Shown: piece after piece, positions 51,395 through 62,228 of the stretch | Position numbering within the stretch: the first letter of the stretch is position 1 | Layout of the letters: each line of letters starts with the position of its first letter | From: Leucocoprinus leucothites | Taxonomy: Eukaryota > Basidiomycota > Agaricomycetes > Agaricales > Agaricaceae | DNA length: 64,000 nt | Assembly (NCBI GenBank): GCA_013368445.1 | Contig: JAACJO010000003.1 | Span: 3,038,001 to 3,102,000, forward strand | Direction of reading: 5' to 3' | Made by a program: the position numbers and the translations under genes | Notes under the pieces: generated by a model | Told to the model about the DNA's origin: nothing | Databases searched by the model: none | Seen by the model: the letters and a program-made list of their open reading frames with translations, nothing else

Positions 51395-51419
51395 TTCTAG
51401 CTACCTAGCTAGTACTCTA

Positions 51420-54008
51420 CTTGATGTTATATCCATATGCCAACAAGCCTCAACATTGTCCCCTCTGCCAGTTGTGTTGTTTCTCCATTGTGTCTTGGTT
51501 GTTGCTTAATGCCACCAATACTTCCCTTCTTGTTTCCTCTAACTGTTTCAGCCATTTTTCTAGAGATGGGATTTCCATCTTGATTGCCAAGTTCCTTTCC
51601 AGGGGTGTCATTCATAGTTGACATAGAATGGAGATTGTCCTGTTGCTGAGTGTGCTTTGTCATTGTACTGGAATTCTGCTGTTGCAAGCCACCTCACCCA
51701 GTTGTTTTGTTCATAGTTGATGTAATGTCATAAGAACATTTTGACTTCTCAGTTAATTTTTTCTGTTTGTCCATCTGTCTGGAGGTGGTAAGCTATTGAG
51801 AGGTTTTGCTTGATTCCTATCATTTTGCATAGTTCCTTCATGAAAGTTGATGTAAACTGTGGCCCTCTGTCACTGACAATTCCTTGTGAAATTCCATGGA
51901 GTTTCCAGATTTTGTCTCTGTAGAGCTTGGCAAGCTTCCCTGATGATATATTTGTTGTTATAGGGATGAGTTGTATCATTTAGAGTATCTGTCAACCACT
52001 ACTAGAATAGTGTCTTTTCCTTGTGATGGTAGGAGTGGTCTGATTATGTTGATGCTGATTTCTTCCCATGGTTGTGACAGTGTGGATAAAGGATGTAATA
52101 GTCCCACTGATTGGGTGTGCAAAGCCTTGTTTTGTTGACATGTGTGGCATCCTTTGACAAATCATTTGACATTGTTTTGTAATGATAGCTACCAAAAGAT
52201 TCTTTTGATTAGATTGATCATGTGGTATTGTCCTGGATGTCCTGCATCTGGATCATTATGGTATGTGACTAGGATGTCTTCCTGTAATTTGGTGAGTTTA
52301 GGTACATATATCTGTCCCTTGAAGTATGGGGCTCCATCTTCTTCCCACACTATCTTGGGGTCTTTTTGGGCTTCTTGGAACATTGTTTCTCATGCTGTGT
52401 GATCTTGAATTCTTTTCAGGATGTCTTCTTCTCCTTCCACTTGGAAATAGATATTGCATAGTATCCTAATTTCAGTTGTGACCTCTTCTTCAACTGTTGT
52501 TCCTTAGACAAATGTTTTCTCCCCAATAGAGTGATGTCTCTATTGTTGTTCCTTGTGTCAAAACCCATTTTTCATGAGAGTATGTCTGCCTTTGTGTTCA
52601 TCTTCCCTAGTATGTGTTTGATCATGAAGTCATAGTCCTGGAGTTTGAGGTACCATTGTGCTTGTTATCTGCTCAGTTTATGGGGTTCCCTGAAATACTT
52701 TAGGTTTTCGTGGTCTGACCATATCTCAAATTGGGTTTCTGCATTGAATAGGTATTGTCTCCATACTTTCAGTGCCTCAACAATAGCTAGGAGTTCCTTG
52801 TCATATATCTTGTGGTTTTGTTCTGCTGGGTTTATGGTAGATGATAGAAATGCTACAGGTTTCCATTTGTTTTTCTGTTCTTGTGATAGTACTCCTCCTA
52901 TAGCATGTCCTGAGGCATCCACCTCTACTCTGAATTGTCCAGTTTGTTGTGGTAGGGCAAGAACTGGTTCTTCTATGACTAGTTTCTTGAGTTCATTGAA
53001 TGCCTTTTGTTTGTTGTCTTCCCATTTCCATTCTCCTTTTTCTGTGAGTTTGTTGAGTGGGACTGTGATGTAGCTGAAATTCCATATGAACCATTTGTAG
53101 AAGTTGACAAATCCCAGGAAACTTTCAACACCTTTGGTGTTCTTCAGTGTTTTCCAATTCCTAACTGCAGCAACTTTGTCATATTCCATCTTGACTTCTC
53201 CCCCTCCTACCTGTACTCCAAGGATTAGGATCTCTGTAGCATCAAACTCATATTTGGACTGTTTGAAGCATAGGTTGTGCTTTTCTGCTACTTTTAGGAA
53301 CCATATCATGTGTTTTTGGAGTTCTTCTGTGGTTGAGGCTGGTATGATAAAGTTGTCCATGTAGTTTGCTAGTACTCCTTCATGTAATAGTTCCTGGAAT
53401 GTGCTTGTCATCATCCTTTGGAACATTCCAGGTGAGTTATACATTCCAAAGAACATGACTTTTGGTTCAAAAAGTCCTTTGTTCATTAGGAATGCTGCCT
53501 TCCATTTGTCTCCCTCTTTGATGCAGACATTATTATATCCCCAGATGGGATCAAATTTGTTGAAATACTTAGCATCTTTTAGTTTGTTGATAACTTCCCC
53601 TATGAGTGGTAGTAGTGTTTTATCTTTGATTGTATATTAGTTTAGCCATCTGTAGTTCTGGCCCAGGTATAGTGACCCATCTTTCTTTGGTATGAAGAAG
53701 CATGGAGAGGCATATTGTGATCTGGACCCTGTGATTAGTCCTGACTTGAGTTGTTTGTCAATCCATGTGTGCAGTTCATTTTCTTCTTTTGGTGTCATGG
53801 GGTAGACTTTTGCATTTAGTTCCTTGGGTGCTTTATCTATTAGGCTGATCTTGTGGTCCCATTCTCTCCTTTCCAGTAGTTTTTCAAACTTCTTCTTGTT
53901 GAATAGGTGCATAAATAGCTGTATGTAGTCTGGCAGACCTTCAGGCATTCTTGAAGGGAAAGCCAAAGGGAAAGGGTGGAGGGTACACATCCCTAGATAT
54001 AGATTCAT
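51420..54008 (-). pseudogene. Gypsy pol: reverse transcriptase, RNase H, integrase (broken)
   Basis: Reverse transcriptase begins RREWDHKISLIDKAPKELNA, then SQYASPCFFIPKKDGSL and KYFNKFDPIWGYNNV. The active site reads YMDNFIIP, so the usual second Asp of YMDD is Asn and the enzyme is dead. RNase H follows (FRVEVDASGHAIGGVL, NHKIYDKELLAIVEAL), then integrase: a zinc-binding region with shifts (DPDAGHPGQYHMINLI, then CHTCQQNKA), core SDRGPQFTSTFMKELC and HLQTDGQTEKIN, and EFQYNDKAHSATGQSPF. Stops and at least two frame changes interrupt it. Confidence 0.88.
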
Positions 54009-54148
54009 TTATGCAAACTCAAGTGGAGGGCATTTGGATTATACTATCACTATATACAGATCCATCCTCCATTGCCTACAAAAAATAGCAAGAGTCTTCT
54101 AAGCTGGCTGCTATATCACTGGGGAGGTATGGAAATTACTGTGCTCGA

Positions 54149-55639
54149 GTGTTAAGGAAACTCACCAGAGCCTACATTCATGACCAAGAGGTCCTTCCTG
54201 TTAATCCTTATGGGGAATGGAATAGCACTCTCCTGGTTAACAAAGATCTGTGTAATGATATCAATCTCTACTTACAAGAGCTTGGCAATCAAATCATGGC
54301 ACTAAAGCTTGTAGAATTTCTGGAGTGTCCGGAGACAAAGGAAAAACATGGAATTAATGAAAAGATCTCTGAGCACACTGCACAGCAGTACCTAGAGGCT
54401 TTGAGCTTTAGATTTGGAATAGAGAAGAAGGGTCTATACTTTGATGGCCATGAATGAGAGGATGTGGTGGACCACCAAGATAATGTATTCCTTCCCAAGT
54501 GGCAGGAACTCCAACCTCACATGCAGCAGTTTGATTGTGAGAGAAATCTTATCCCTTCAAGTTCTTAGGACAATCAAAAGCTTGTCCCCTGGTGGCATGA
54601 TGAATGTATTTTCTTTGCTCATGATTAGCAGTGCTGTACTTGGTTCCATAAGGATGCTGATGCACTATCTTATGCAAAAAGAAATGGACCATCAGTTATG
54701 GTAGCCCGTGCTGTCTCAGCCAAGTATAGAAGGCTTGAGTCCAAGGATGGTTCAAGGACTGCAAGGCATATAATGAAACCAGGGAAGAACTGTGATGGTT
54801 ATTTCACTAATGATGACATTCTCGAACAATTTGTGGAAATGGTCTCTATTGCAAAAGAGAATTATCCTGACAATGATCACATCTTTATGTATGACAATGC
54901 TACCACCCATACCAAATATGAACCAACTGCCCCATTGGCTCAGAAAATGCCAAATAAAACTCCCAAAATTGGCAAGAACTGGCTTGTGAAGGTGCTGGCA
55001 TGAGACACTGATAGAAGGGTCATCAAAGATGATAATGGGAAGGTTGTAATAACTGAGGCCTGGATGATAGACACAATCTATAATGGAGTTCCCCAGTGTT
55101 TCTACTATCCAGATGGGCATCCCCAGGCTGGAGTTTTCAAGGGAATGGTAGTAATATTGCAGGAGTGAGGGTATGATATTTGCGGAAAGCTTGCTCTTTA
55201 GTGAGCCAGACTTTTCCCATGTCAAGACATGGGTAGAGGTTGTTGCTGAGAGTCTTGGCATTGAGGTCATGTTTATCCCAAAATATCACTGTGAAGTCAA
55301 TCTTATTCAGCAGTGCTGGGGATATGCAAAGCAGTTCTACTGCTTCTTTCCTCTATCATCTCATGAGGATCATCTGGAGCAGAATGCTTTAGCTTTCCTC
55401 AACAAGGTCCCACTACAGTCCATCCTATGGTGAGCAGAAAAGTTGTTCCACATTCAAAATTTCCCCTTTTCATTCAAACCATCCAGAATAGATTCTCAAC
55501 TCAGTCATAACAGTTTATAGATGCCTATTCCCATGGACTTAATGGCCAGCAGGCTGCATGGGCTGCATGAAAATACCATGGCCATCAAGTCCTTTCAACA
55601 ACAATACTCGAAGAGCTTGTTAGAGAAGGTATAAACTGA
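54149..55639 (+). pseudogene. DDE transposase of an agaricomycete DNA transposon, decayed
   Basis: Inserted in the Gypsy element between gag and RT. Pieces in order: RAYIHDQEVLPVNPYGEW, SEHTAQQYLEALSFRFGI, GLYFDGHE (stop), PWWHDECIFFAHD (stop), ARHIMKPGKNCDGYFTNDDI, HIFMYDNATTHTKY, FYYPDGHPQAGVFKGM, EPDFSHVKTWVEVVAESLGI, PKYHCEVNLIQQCWGYAKQF, and after an intron FIDAYSHGLNGQQAAWAA (TGA) KYHGHQVLSTTILEEL to TGA at 55637. This order matches a common IS630-related 'DDE superfamily endonuclease' of mushrooms. The expected catalytic Glu in ..FIEQCW is Gln here, and at least four stops are present. Most stops are TGA or TAG where Arg or Trp is likely. Terminal repeats not found. Confidence 0.75.
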
Positions 55640-56435
55640 AACTACAGCTTCATTTCTTGATATTTCCTCGCAATATTTGGAATATGACATTTATGGACTA
55701 TTATTGTTATAGTGACACTGGCCCAGTCTAAGCTGGCACAATAAGTATCAACTTGATCTTATCAAAGGGGACTCCTTCTCAGTAAGCGACAAAGTTATTT
55801 ACAAAGTCAGAGTTATAATACGGCGATTATAAGTGTAAAGACTTTAATAATTGAGATCTTAGAGCTTAAGTTCAATTCGACTTTGTGTAGATAAAGGCTT
55901 ATATTGAGTCTCTACCTAACCAAGTAGAAACAATATTTCTTCTTGGTAGATGTCAACAACTTATATACAATACAAGTCTGTATCTATTATTAACTAGGGT
56001 CAAGGGCTTCTACTGAAAGAAGAGAAGCATACAGCTTCCTTAACGCTAATTAAACTATATAAGATGCAATCTGTCAAAGAAGCTTTAGAAGTTCTTCTAA
56101 AGAAGTTCTTCTTTGATCATCTGACTAGATCACAAGATAGTCCAAATATAGCGCAGCTATATTTAATAATCACATGTCATTAAAAGGTAAACAAAACCAA
56201 ACAAGTCATAATGAGTCAAAGTAAAATAGAAAAACATAAGAACAAATAAGATGAAAATATAATTGCAATATTACTTAAGTAAAGCTAATATTAACTTCAT
56301 ATTGTATAGGAAACAAATGCTAGATATAATCAATATACATAACAATTATGCACAAAATATTTGTCTCTGAATTACATTGAACATACTTGTTTGTCTCCCA
56401 CCATGAAATCATTTATTTTCTTCTGAATTTGGTCA
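55640..56435. other. AT-rich non-coding remainder of the insertion
   Basis: No coding content. Contains local inverted motifs (for example AAGAAGTTCTTC near 56100). It probably holds the 3' end of the DDE transposon and a lost protease segment of the Gypsy element. Confidence 0.35.
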
Positions 56436-57662
56436 TCATGTCATGAAGATAGTCACTGCATGTGATGTTGGTGGGGTATGGATGTCCACTACCTTAAGGT
56501 TGCACCTACTCTGAACTGTCCTGAAAATCCTCCTTGTCATCTTTTCTTCTACCCCTACTCCTCTAACTTTTGTTTTTGGACTCCTGCAGTCTTTGGCTCT
56601 ATGGCCCCTCTTTCCACAGTTATAGCATCCTTCTGCCTTTGGTTGCCTCCATTCTTTCACCATGTGTCCATACTTGTTGCAGTTGAAACACTTGGGCTTC
56701 CCTTGCTTGTTGTACTTTGAGAGTAATTATCTGAATTGATAACCTATCTCCATGGGTTGGCTGGCTCCCCTATATGTTATTCCTGTACCAGTGTGGGTGT
56801 TGCTCCTGTCTGTGAATTCAAAGCCTTGTCCAACAGAAAGTACAGCTGTCTTCTATGCTGTGTAGGTTTTTGGCATTGACTTGGGGGGGTACCCTAGGAT
56901 TGCTTTGATGATGTCTGCACACATATTTTTCTTTAGTAATAATATGGCATGAGTTTTGTCAGTTTTTGCTTGTGTTTTAAGCACTTCAAATTCAATTAAG
57001 AAGTCAGCTGTGTGCTTCTTGTTTTGCTTAAAGCTCTCAATTCTCCATTGAGTGTTGACTTGGAGTGCATTATCACTGAAGAGTCCTTTGAAAGTTGTTT
57101 TCCATGTATTCCAATCTGTGGTGTCTGCCCTAGCATTCAGGAAATCTATCTCCATCTGAGAAAAATCTCCTGCTATGCCTCCTTTGAGTTGTGATATAAC
57201 TGCTGTTACTTGGTCATCCACATTGTTAATTTTGTTGAATTTAAGGTAAAGAAGCATTGACCTCCACCAGTCTTTGAACTTTGATTGAGTTCCATCAAAC
57301 AATCCTGGTTCTGGGACCAAGGATTTGGCATTAAACATAGGGGCAGTAACATCTGTCATGTCATCTGAGTTTCTTTGGCTAATGCATAATGATTGGATCC
57401 CTTCTTCTAGTCTTTCTACCTCTAGTCCAAGGTGTGTAGTTCTGGGTGGTGTGGGTTGTTCTTCTTCATTGTCTGTTGCTTCTTCCTCCTTGTCTGAAGA
57501 TTCTTCTTTGTCTGTGATGGGTGGTTCTTCTGTCTGTTCAGCTTCACATTCTCTTTGGACATCTTCTTCTTCAGTGTTAGACACTATTATGCATAACCAT
57601 TGTCCTTGTTCAGTTACTTCTTTGAGTGAATGGTATTGCTTGTGATGTTGGCAATACTCCAT
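56436..57662 (-). pseudogene. Gypsy gag with zinc knuckle
   Basis: Starts about 30 bases inside the 5' LTR. It has an acidic N-terminal part rich in Glu and Thr, then the capsid-like region PGLFDGTQSKFKDWWRSM, LKGGIAGDFSQMEID, WNTWKTTFKGLFSDN and TADFLIEFEVL. After a frame break comes a CCHC zinc knuckle, CYNCGKRGHRAKDC. The main frame is open for about 270 codons and the knuckle lies in another frame. Confidence 0.85.
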
Positions 57663-57680
57663 TGCAAAGTGAGTGGGAAT

Positions 57681-57689
57681 GCTTTACCA
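57681..57689 (-). other. Primer-binding site
   Basis: Minus-strand TGGTAAAGC lies two bases inside the 5' LTR, the usual position for tRNA priming. The tRNA type is not determined. Confidence 0.5.
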
Positions 57690-57691
57690 GA

Positions 57692-57975
57692 TGTTATGAC
57701 CTTTGTCAGAACTCAGATTGCAACTCTGGCAAAGACTCAAGGATAAGAAAGGGAAAGATACAATTGATAAAGCATAAAAAGTACACTCTACCTAGACATC
57801 TATATATACATAAAGGGGACAGACCCAGATAAGTATGAGTCAGGGGACTCAGATAACTATGATGTGGGACTCAAGTAGATACTGGAATAGAATGTATGAC
57901 ATGGGAAGATGAGATAGAAAATAGAAGTGATGTGAGAATGTAAAAACCATATAGATAGGTAACCAAGTTATAACA
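57692..57975 (-). repeat. LTR (5' LTR of the Gypsy element)
   Basis: 284 bp. Plus-strand ends are TGTTATGACC and TTATAACA, with a TATATATACATAAAGG stretch near 57801. Related to 48592-48861 at its ends (TGTTATGACCT, GAACTCAG, AAAGACT) but strongly diverged inside. Confidence 0.7.
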
Positions 57976-58412
57976 AGTCATAATCTATGATCAGATGTTC
58001 TAGTCTGTTCTGTTCTCTCAGAGGTGTTAGGTCTAGCCACATAAGGAAGTTTAGTGGGAACTCTATTAGTTCCATTATTGGGTCCATCCAGGTACTGGAG
58101 ATCAGGGAATTCAGATCCTTGTTATGTCTGGCTAGATTCATCTGGATCAGGAGACTTTGGGAAAGCATGAACAGCTTGTTCAGCTGCTGACACAATTTTT
58201 CTGATGATAGGCAATTTGACAGTTTGGCAAAGTGCATCAGCATAACACTTGAAGGAATGTGTGTGGTGGAACAATGTGTGTTTAAGAAATAGGATAGTAG
58301 TCCAGTCCTCCCTGAATAGGTCAAATTGGACAGCATTGGTGAATCTTTGTGAAGAGTGGCCCTAGCTCCAGTGAAGGGGGTGTCATAGAGTTAAAAAACT
58401 CAAATTACATGA
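57976..58412. other. CpG-poor remnant with a broken minus-strand frame
   Basis: Minus-strand reading shows peptides such as TILFLKHTLFHHTHSFKCYA and AAEQAVHAFPKSPDPDES in one frame with stops. It may be part of another retroelement (it precedes the second Gypsy copy), but I cannot assign it. Confidence 0.3.
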
Positions 58413-59673
58413 TGAAGAGGCAGAAATGTAATTGTTAAGGCAGTGAATGCAATGCAGTCAGATAGTGAATGCAATACAGTCAGATAGTGAATGATAGATA
58501 GCAATAATAACAATAACAACCAACACTCCTAAACTCAATACAAGTTTGTGGGAGGTTAATCAATAAAGAAAGATGTTTTGTGAAAATGCAAAGGTTGATA
58601 ATAATAGATAGTGGAAATTGTCTGTAGACTGATTTTCTACTGAAATGACCAGTTTGCAAAAGGAACTTGATGATCCTTGTTATGCAACACTACACAATTA
58701 CAAGTCCCTTAGAATGCAGAAGTATAATAGAGCAGTATTCACAAATCATTACTTTCACTAACACTTGGCACTATCATAATACAGCTGGTGCTGGCTGGCA
58801 CCACTCCTGGATATTAGATGCAATATATAGCTTATAAGTCTTTTCCAGACTTTTTCACACTCTGAACTTATATGAATCTCATAGTAATGTTCTTTCTCAA
58901 AAGGTGGTTTCCAATTCTTTAATGGTCTATGACCAAAGAACACTGAATGCACTTTTCATTACTCACTCAGATATGTCATATGGGACAATCTCTAAGTGTA
59001 GCCTTAGCAGGTGAGATTCCTTGCTAGACTATATGCTTGAAAAAGGTTTATATTGGTTTTGTGAAAGTACTAAAGGAGTAATTACATGGATGATATATAC
59101 ATATTATTGATAGCAAAACAATATTATTGAAGGATTGTCCAATAGGAGTATCTCTGGGATTTCTTTGGGGTTTAAGTGCTGACATGTCCTTTTGCAAATG
59201 TTTACTTACATCTGCTCATCTGATATTATGAGATTTTTATCACTGCTCATTATTGTCTTGTTTTGCAAAAGCTTATTCCTCACTGTAGCAATGTTTATTA
59301 GTTAGTAGTCAAGTGCTGATGCATCCTGTTAGTTTCCACTAATCTGGTTCTATAGTCAAGTGGGTTATTCAGCAGCCATGCAGAATTCCTCTATCTTTTT
59401 GCAAAAGGGTATACTTCTGCTGTAGCAATATTGAAATGCTAAGACTTTTGCAAATGTGTGCAAGTGCCTGTCTGGATCAGATGGCTAAGCCTTTGATCTC
59501 CAATTAGTTAGTCATAATTAAGAATGACCTCAACTGGATCAATAGCCAGGTTACAGGCTGAAATCACAAAGGGTCATAGGGTACACATCCTGACCATGAT
59601 TGCTAAGTCTTGACATCATCCCATAGCCCCTTGTTACTCTGATCATTAATGGCCATTTTGCAAATGTGCTGTG
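58413..59673. repeat. 1.25-kb dispersed repeat, copy B
   Basis: Same orientation as 45325-46571 and aligned over its whole length with small indels. It carries the same series of motifs in decayed form (TTTTGTGAAA, TTTTGCAAAA, TTTTGCAAAT and others). No ORF of its own is supported. Confidence 0.8.
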
Positions 59674-59689
59674 CTATATCAACTTGAAT

Positions 59690-60262
59690 GGGTTTAAGAT
59701 TTATGAGCAAATTCAACAAGAGGTAATTTCTTCAGCCAGTCAAGTGCATTTTTGGAGCAATAAGGAGAAAGGTACATTTCAATTTCCTGGTTGAAGTGTT
59801 CAGTGGTACCACTAGACTGAGGGTGGTATGTGGCAAATCATGTGTGTTCTATTCCTAGCTTCTTGAACAATGCTTGGACAGATTTAGCAACAAATCTAGA
59901 GTCTCAATTAGAGATAATTTTGTCTGGGATTCCAAAACATGAGAAGACACTCTTGATTAAAAGATCAGAGATGTGATCTGCAGTGGCTTCTTTCCATGTT
60001 GGTCCTATAATTATCTCTTTTGTGAGTCCAGGATCCACTATGGACAAAATAGAATTGAATCTATCTACTTCTGGTAGATCAGTGATGATATCCATAGCTA
60101 TTTGTGCAGAGAATCATAGTGAATGTGGTCCTTTAATGGGTCAGAGCAGGGGCTTCAAAGGTCATCTATTGATCTTCTGTTGTCAACAGATTGGGCATCC
60201 TTTCATGTAGTTCTTGACAAATGCTCTCATGCTAGGCCATATCATAAATGTTGACTTGATTG
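59690..60262 (-). pseudogene. Gypsy integrase core and C-terminal part
   Basis: Minus strand: IWPSMRAFVKNYMKGCPICC (zinc finger end), MDIITDLPEVDRFNSILSIV, TWKEATADHISDLLIK, FSCFGIPDKIIS, DSRFVAKSVQALFKKLGIEH and FATYHPQSSGTTEHFNQEIE. One stop falls within the zinc-finger to core linker and others follow. The core D,D,E spacing region is recognisable, but the ORF is broken. Confidence 0.8.
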
Positions 60263-60299
60263 ATGCCCATTGTGACTTGATCATTCTAGATGCTGAAAA

Positions 60300-60844
60300 G
60301 CCACATGGTCTGAAGTAGCATTGCTAGATTGGGAGGAGTACATCAGCAAGTTTGATGTGGAAGGAGAACAATTTGTTGTACTTGTGATTTGGAAAAAGTA
60401 TTGAACATTATGTAAGCAACATGCTCCTGTGATGTCAAGGAACATGTTGTGAAAGTGGCCATTCCTTGTGAACAATACATTACTACTTCTTCAAATACCA
60501 CCTCATTAGACCTCTCATAGGGAGTATGACACTCCCATAAAAAATAGGCTTGTTGGAGCCTACAAGGCAACAGAAAATATTGTTGAAGTGGCATACATTT
60601 TTGAAGAATCAGATCTCACACTTTCCCCACCCTGCATCTTCCCCTGACCTCAATCCTATTGAGGGTGTTTGGCACGAGCTCAAGGAAATTATCCGACATT
60701 CATCACATCCTCCAACATCACTTGACACCCTCAAGGCAGCAGTATATCAAGCCTGGGATGAGCTATCGGTCAACACAATTAATAAATATATTCACACAAT
60801 GGAAAACTGTGTTCAGGCTGTTTTGAAATCAAGAGGGGGGCATA
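60300..60844 (+). pseudogene. Older Tc1/mariner transposase remnant (host of the intact element)
   Basis: Plus strand from about 60590: FLKNQISHFPHPASSPDLNP and IEGVWHELKEIIRH, ending QAVLKSRGGHT. This is the C-terminal third of a DD34E transposase with the SPDLNPIE motif. The frame then runs into the nested element at 60845. Beyond that element it would continue for two codons and stop (from 62439). The N-terminal part is decayed beyond reading. Confidence 0.7.
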
Positions 60845-61055
60845 CAGTGGCTCAAAAAAACTGTCCCAATGTTTTCGCATTTTGGACATATTTGCTAATA
60901 CCAGGGCAGATATATGGCCTAGCATCCTGAAAATATTCACACAGGTACCTTGACATATTGGGCGCATATATTCCCATGATCACATGACCTTGTCCATCAA
61001 TGAATTATCAATGAATTATCGAAAATATCTACTCATTGGGACAGTTTTTTGACCC
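60845..61055 (+). repeat. Left long terminal inverted repeat (Tc1)
   Basis: 211 bp, mirrored at 62229-62438. Its own two ends are inverted copies of each other: an outer site at about 60852-60871 and an inner one at 61034-61052 (CATTGGGACAGTTTTTTGA). It also has a tandem ATGAATTATC just inside the inner site. Confidence 0.9.
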
Positions 61056-61192
61056 CCTATCAGCCTCCCAGTATCTACCTTGTAACATGCCAGGGGAGCA
61101 TCAGGGCAGGCGTGGGAGTAATAAACAAGATCATGTGACCTTGGTTGACATGTTGAGATGGCTACAACTGTCTTTCTTCCTGCCACTACATC

Positions 61193-62212
61193 ATGAAAGC
61201 TATCTCCTCTACCCAATACTCCCAAGTCACTTCTCTTCTCAAAGATGGCTATTCCTTGCGCCAGATTGAACATAAAACTGGTCTAGGAAAGTCTACTGTT
61301 GGGAGGATCAAGAAAGAAGTTGATGGGGACAAGGAAAACAACAAGGGAGGACGTCCTTCCAAGCTTTCTCCTCGTGATAAAAAAGCAATAATTCACCAAA
61401 TAACCTCTGGAAAGCTAGACAATGCTGTCCAGGCTACAACTTTCATTAACTCTACTCTGTCTGACCCTGTCACACCCCAAACTGTCAGAAATACCCTTCA
61501 GGATAATGGATTTCGCTCTGTAACCAAGATCAAACGACCTCTACTCAAAAAGCGACATCGTGAGGAACACCTTGACTTTGCACATGAACATAGGAATTGG
61601 ACAGTGGAGGACTGGAAGAGGGTGTTGTGGACAGATGAAACAAAGATCAACAGGATTGGGTCAGATGGAAAGGTGTATACCTGGAAGGAGAGGGGGGAAC
61701 CACTGTCAGATAGGACCACTCTCCCTACTGTCAAACATGGAGGAGGTGGTAACATGATGGTGTGGGGGTGTATGGGGTGGAATGGGGTAGGAAAGCTGAT
61801 AGAGGTTCAAGGGAATATGGATGCAGTGCAATACTGCGAGATTTTGGACAATGGGGTGGTGGAAAGCTTTGAAAAGTTGGAGATGGAGGAGGAGGAGAGG
61901 ATATTCCAGCAGGATAATGACCCAAAACACACCTCAAAACTGGGACAACAATGGTTTGTGGACAACAACATTCAAGTTCTACCATGGCCTGCACAATCCC
62001 CTGACCTAAATCCCATTGAACACCTCTGGACCTACCTGAAGGACCAGCTGAAGGCATATGAAAGACCACCCAAGGGAGTATTTGAATTGTGGGAGAGGCT
62101 AGTAGAGGAGTGGAATAAGATTCCAGCAGAAAGGTGCCAAAGGCTGATAGAAAGCATGCCCAGAAGGATTGAGGCAGTTATCAGGGCAAGAGGAGGTCAT
62201 ACAAAGTATTGA
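61193..62212 (+). CDS. Tc1/mariner transposase, DD34E (339 aa), intact
   Basis: Cuts and pastes the element at TA sites (family knowledge). N-terminal paired helix-turn-helix DNA-binding region: YSQVTSLLKDGYSLRQIEHK, GLGKSTVGRIKKE, a GGRPSKLSPRDK hinge of the GRPR/AT-hook type, then VTPQTVRNTLQDNGFRS. The catalytic domain has VLWTDETKINRIGSDGK (first Asp), GGGNMMVWGCMGW, IFQQDNDPKHTSK (second Asp) and AQSPDLNPIEHLW (Glu), with 34 residues between second Asp and Glu. C-terminus RRIEAVIRARGGHTKY. Single exon, full family length, all catalytic residues present. The ATG at 61193 follows about 140 bases of 5' leader after the inverted repeat. Confidence 0.95.
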   Translation: MKAISSTQYSQVTSLLKDGYSLRQIEHKTGLGKSTVGRIKKEVDGDKENNKGGRPSKLSPRDKKAIIHQITSGKLDNAVQATTFINSTLSDPVTPQTVRNTLQDNGFRSVTKIKRPLLKKRHREEHLDFAHEHRNWTVEDWKRVLWTDETKINRIGSDGKVYTWKERGEPLSDRTTLPTVKHGGGGNMMVWGCMGWNGVGKLIEVQGNMDAVQYCEILDNGVVESFEKLEMEEEERIFQQDNDPKHTSKLGQQWFVDNNIQVLPWPAQSPDLNPIEHLWTYLKDQLKAYERPPKGVFELWERLVEEWNKIPAERCQRLIESMPRRIEAVIRARGGHTKY

Positions 62213-62228
62213 GTAGGTAGATAACAGA

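Larger units (their letters stand above)
48592..57975 (-). mobile_element. Ty3/Gypsy LTR retrotransposon, degenerate, with nested insertions
   Basis: In minus order: LTR 57975-57692, primer-binding site 57689-57681, gag 57662-56436, a DDE-transposon insertion, protease-less RT/RNase H/integrase 54008-51420, an insertion, the integrase tail about 50135-49990 (EGELVWVKGTYITTNWLTKK), another LTR insertion, a last piece ending RGGNVM, the polypurine tract 48875-48862 and LTR 48861-48592. All ORFs are broken. The two LTRs are related but strongly diverged and no target duplication is visible. It is therefore either very old or a join of two related elements. Confidence 0.8.

Noticed and set aside
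60839..60930. C-terminal extension of the older Tc1 fragment into the nested element
   Set aside because: The residues after RGGHT come from the terminal repeat of the inserted element, not from a real protein.
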